A DNA stretch of 64,000 nucleotides. It comes from an uncultured Allomuricauda sp. Lineage in GTDB: Bacteria; Bacteroidota; Bacteroidia; Flavobacteriales; Flavobacteriaceae. The notes beneath the pieces are model-generated. The model had not been told where the DNA came from. It saw nothing but the letters and a program-made list of their open reading frames with translations, and did no database searches. Location of the stretch: NCBI RefSeq assembly GCF_947499695.1, contig NZ_CANMPQ010000004.1, positions 1 through 64,000 of the forward strand. Direction: 5' to 3'. Below, piece after piece: positions 63,046 through 64,000 of this stretch (the first letter of the stretch is position 1; every line of letters begins with the position of its first letter). Made by a program: the position numbers and the translations under genes.

Positions 63046-63834
63046 ATGCAAACCGAAAAGGTAATTGAGCACATTGTTACATGGTTAAAGGATTATGCCA
63101 CCAAGGCAAATTGTAAGGGATTTGTCATCGGGGTTTCCGGCGGAATTGATTCTGCGGTAACTTCCACCCTCTGCGCAAAAACAGGCCTTGACCTTTTATG
63201 TTTGGAAATGCCTATTCATCAAGGGGAAAACCAAGTGACCCGAGCTGACAGGCATATTGACTGGCTCATTGAAAATTTCAATAACACTTCACGTCAAAAA
63301 GTAAATCTCACACCAGTGTTCGATAGTCTTGTTGAATCCTTTCCCAAGGTTGATAACGAAGAGGACCGTTTTATGTCATTGGCCAACACTAGAGCTAGGT
63401 TGCGTATGACCACATTGTATTATTTTGCCGCTTTAAATGGTTATCTGGTGGCTGGAACTGGCAATAAGGTAGAAGATTTTGGCATTGGATTTTATACTAA
63501 GTATGGTGATGGCGGGGTGGATTTAAGCCCTATTGCCGACTTATTAAAGACAGAGGTCTATGCACTAGGAAAGACTTTAGGAGTTAACCAAGATATCATG
63601 GATGCCGCTCCAACAGACGGACTTTGGGGAGATAGTAGAACAGACGAAGATCAAATTGGAGCGTCTTACCCAGAATTGGAATGGGCCATGTCAATGGACA
63701 ATAAAGGAAAGACACTTGAAGAATTTTCTGATAGAAAAAAGGAAGTATTCTCTATTTATAAAAAGTTTAATACTGCTAATAAGCATAAGATGATTCCTAT
63801 TCCTATTTGTGAAATCCCTGAGCACCTAAAATGA
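63046..63834 (+). CDS. nadE: ammonia-dependent NAD+ synthetase
   Basis: The 262-residue enzyme makes NAD+ from deamido-NAD. GVSGGIDSAVTSTLCA is the ATP-pyrophosphatase loop. NTRARLRMTTLYYFA, AGTGNKVEDFGIGFYTKYGDGGVDLSPIADLLKTEVY and PTDGLWGD are also conserved. There is no glutaminase domain, so free ammonia is the nitrogen donor. It diverges from gldB. Confidence 0.96.
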   Translation: MQTEKVIEHIVTWLKDYATKANCKGFVIGVSGGIDSAVTSTLCAKTGLDLLCLEMPIHQGENQVTRADRHIDWLIENFNNTSRQKVNLTPVFDSLVESFPKVDNEEDRFMSLANTRARLRMTTLYYFAALNGYLVAGTGNKVEDFGIGFYTKYGDGGVDLSPIADLLKTEVYALGKTLGVNQDIMDAAPTDGLWGDSRTDEDQIGASYPELEWAMSMDNKGKTLEEFSDRKKEVFSIYKKFNTANKHKMIPIPICEIPEHLK

Positions 63835-63868
63835 CCTTTCAACCTAAAAATCCCAGCTTAAGACGAAA

Positions 63869-63893
63869 AAAACCATAGAAATTCTGTGGTTTT
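63869..63893 (+). terminator. rho-independent terminator of nadE
   Basis: AAAACCA / TGGTTTT with an AG/CT inner pair encloses the loop and lies about 35 bp after the nadE stop. The T run is short. Confidence 0.6.
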
Positions 63894-63979
63894 AAGAAAA
63901 AAAGCAGAGTTTTACGCATTCAAATCGTTATCTTGCTCGACACGCCGTGTAAGTAATTTAAGAATAAAACTCAAACCAA

Positions 63980-64000
63980 ATGATTAAAGTTTTAATAGCT
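63980..64000 (+). CDS. start of a probable response regulator, cut by the window end
   Basis: ATG 63980 opens MIKVLIA, the typical first seven residues of receiver-domain response regulators (often continuing with ADDH). Only this much is visible, so the identity is a guess from the opening and from its place after nadE. Confidence 0.4.

Noticed and set aside
62980-63072. An extended N-terminus of gldB starting at 63072.
   Set aside because: It would begin upstream of the -7 element at 63013-63020, overlap nadE and place 31 residues in front of the lipoprotein signal.

Overview
The window is chromosomal DNA from a member of the Bacteroidota, most likely family Flavobacteriaceae (a gliding, Muricauda-like marine type; the genus is inference). 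The signs are the gliding genes gldB and gldC, type IX secretion (T9SS) components (PorT-like protein, T9SS plug protein, a type B C-terminal sorting domain), a short sigma-70 factor without region 1.1, the lipoprotein TamL, a six-subunit Na+-NQR, many promoters with the Bacteroidota -7 element TAnnTTTG, AT-rich DNA, and almost no Shine-Dalgarno sequences.

Layout. 1-3216: a surface-structure cluster with the end of a collagen-like Gly-X-Y protein, a secreted fibre-like protein and a protein with a T9SS type B sorting domain. 3286-5589: a Tat-type M15 peptidase, an M48 metalloprotease, a 55-residue membrane protein and a secreted ankyrin protein. 5797-8981: gpmI, map and a methyltransferase. 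8982-16514 (minus): the nqrABCDEF operon, then a small conserved-looking protein and apbE, the flavin transferase that modifies NqrB and NqrC. 16666-25293: T9SS plug, DUF3667 protein, apaG, pruA, DinB-like protein, rsmG, a fatty acid desaturase and an aminotransferase. 25342-29106 (minus): two small exported proteins and the trkH-trkA potassium uptake pair. 29302-37743: menG/ubiE, porT, a sulfatase, a TrmH-family methylase, tamL, fbaA and accD. 37790-42556: a lipoprotein, rpsO, pnp and rpoD. 42765-44055: a TraO-like membrane protein, tRNA-Arg(TCG) and yqeY.

44158-59548 (minus): a complete dcw division and cell wall cluster, in transcription order mraZ, rsmH, ftsL, ftsI, murE, mraY, murD, ftsW, murG, murC, ftsQ, ftsA, ftsZ. 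Genes overlap or nearly touch, which implies one transcript with translational coupling. murF and ddl are absent. Upstream of mraZ lies an array of GTGGA/GTGGT boxes in 10-bp phase that looks like an MraZ operator. 59813-64000: an alpha/beta hydrolase, engB, an unknown protein, gldC, gldB, nadE and the first codons of a probable response regulator.

Most of the window is conserved housekeeping synteny. There is no CRISPR array, rRNA, insertion sequence or convincing prophage. The most unusual items are the collagen-like surface cluster, the phased MraZ boxes, an AccD with no zinc-ribbon cysteines, an NqrB flavinylation site reading SGET, structured RNA around rpsO-pnp and after rpoD, and several promoters placed so close to the start codon that the mRNAs should be nearly leaderless.
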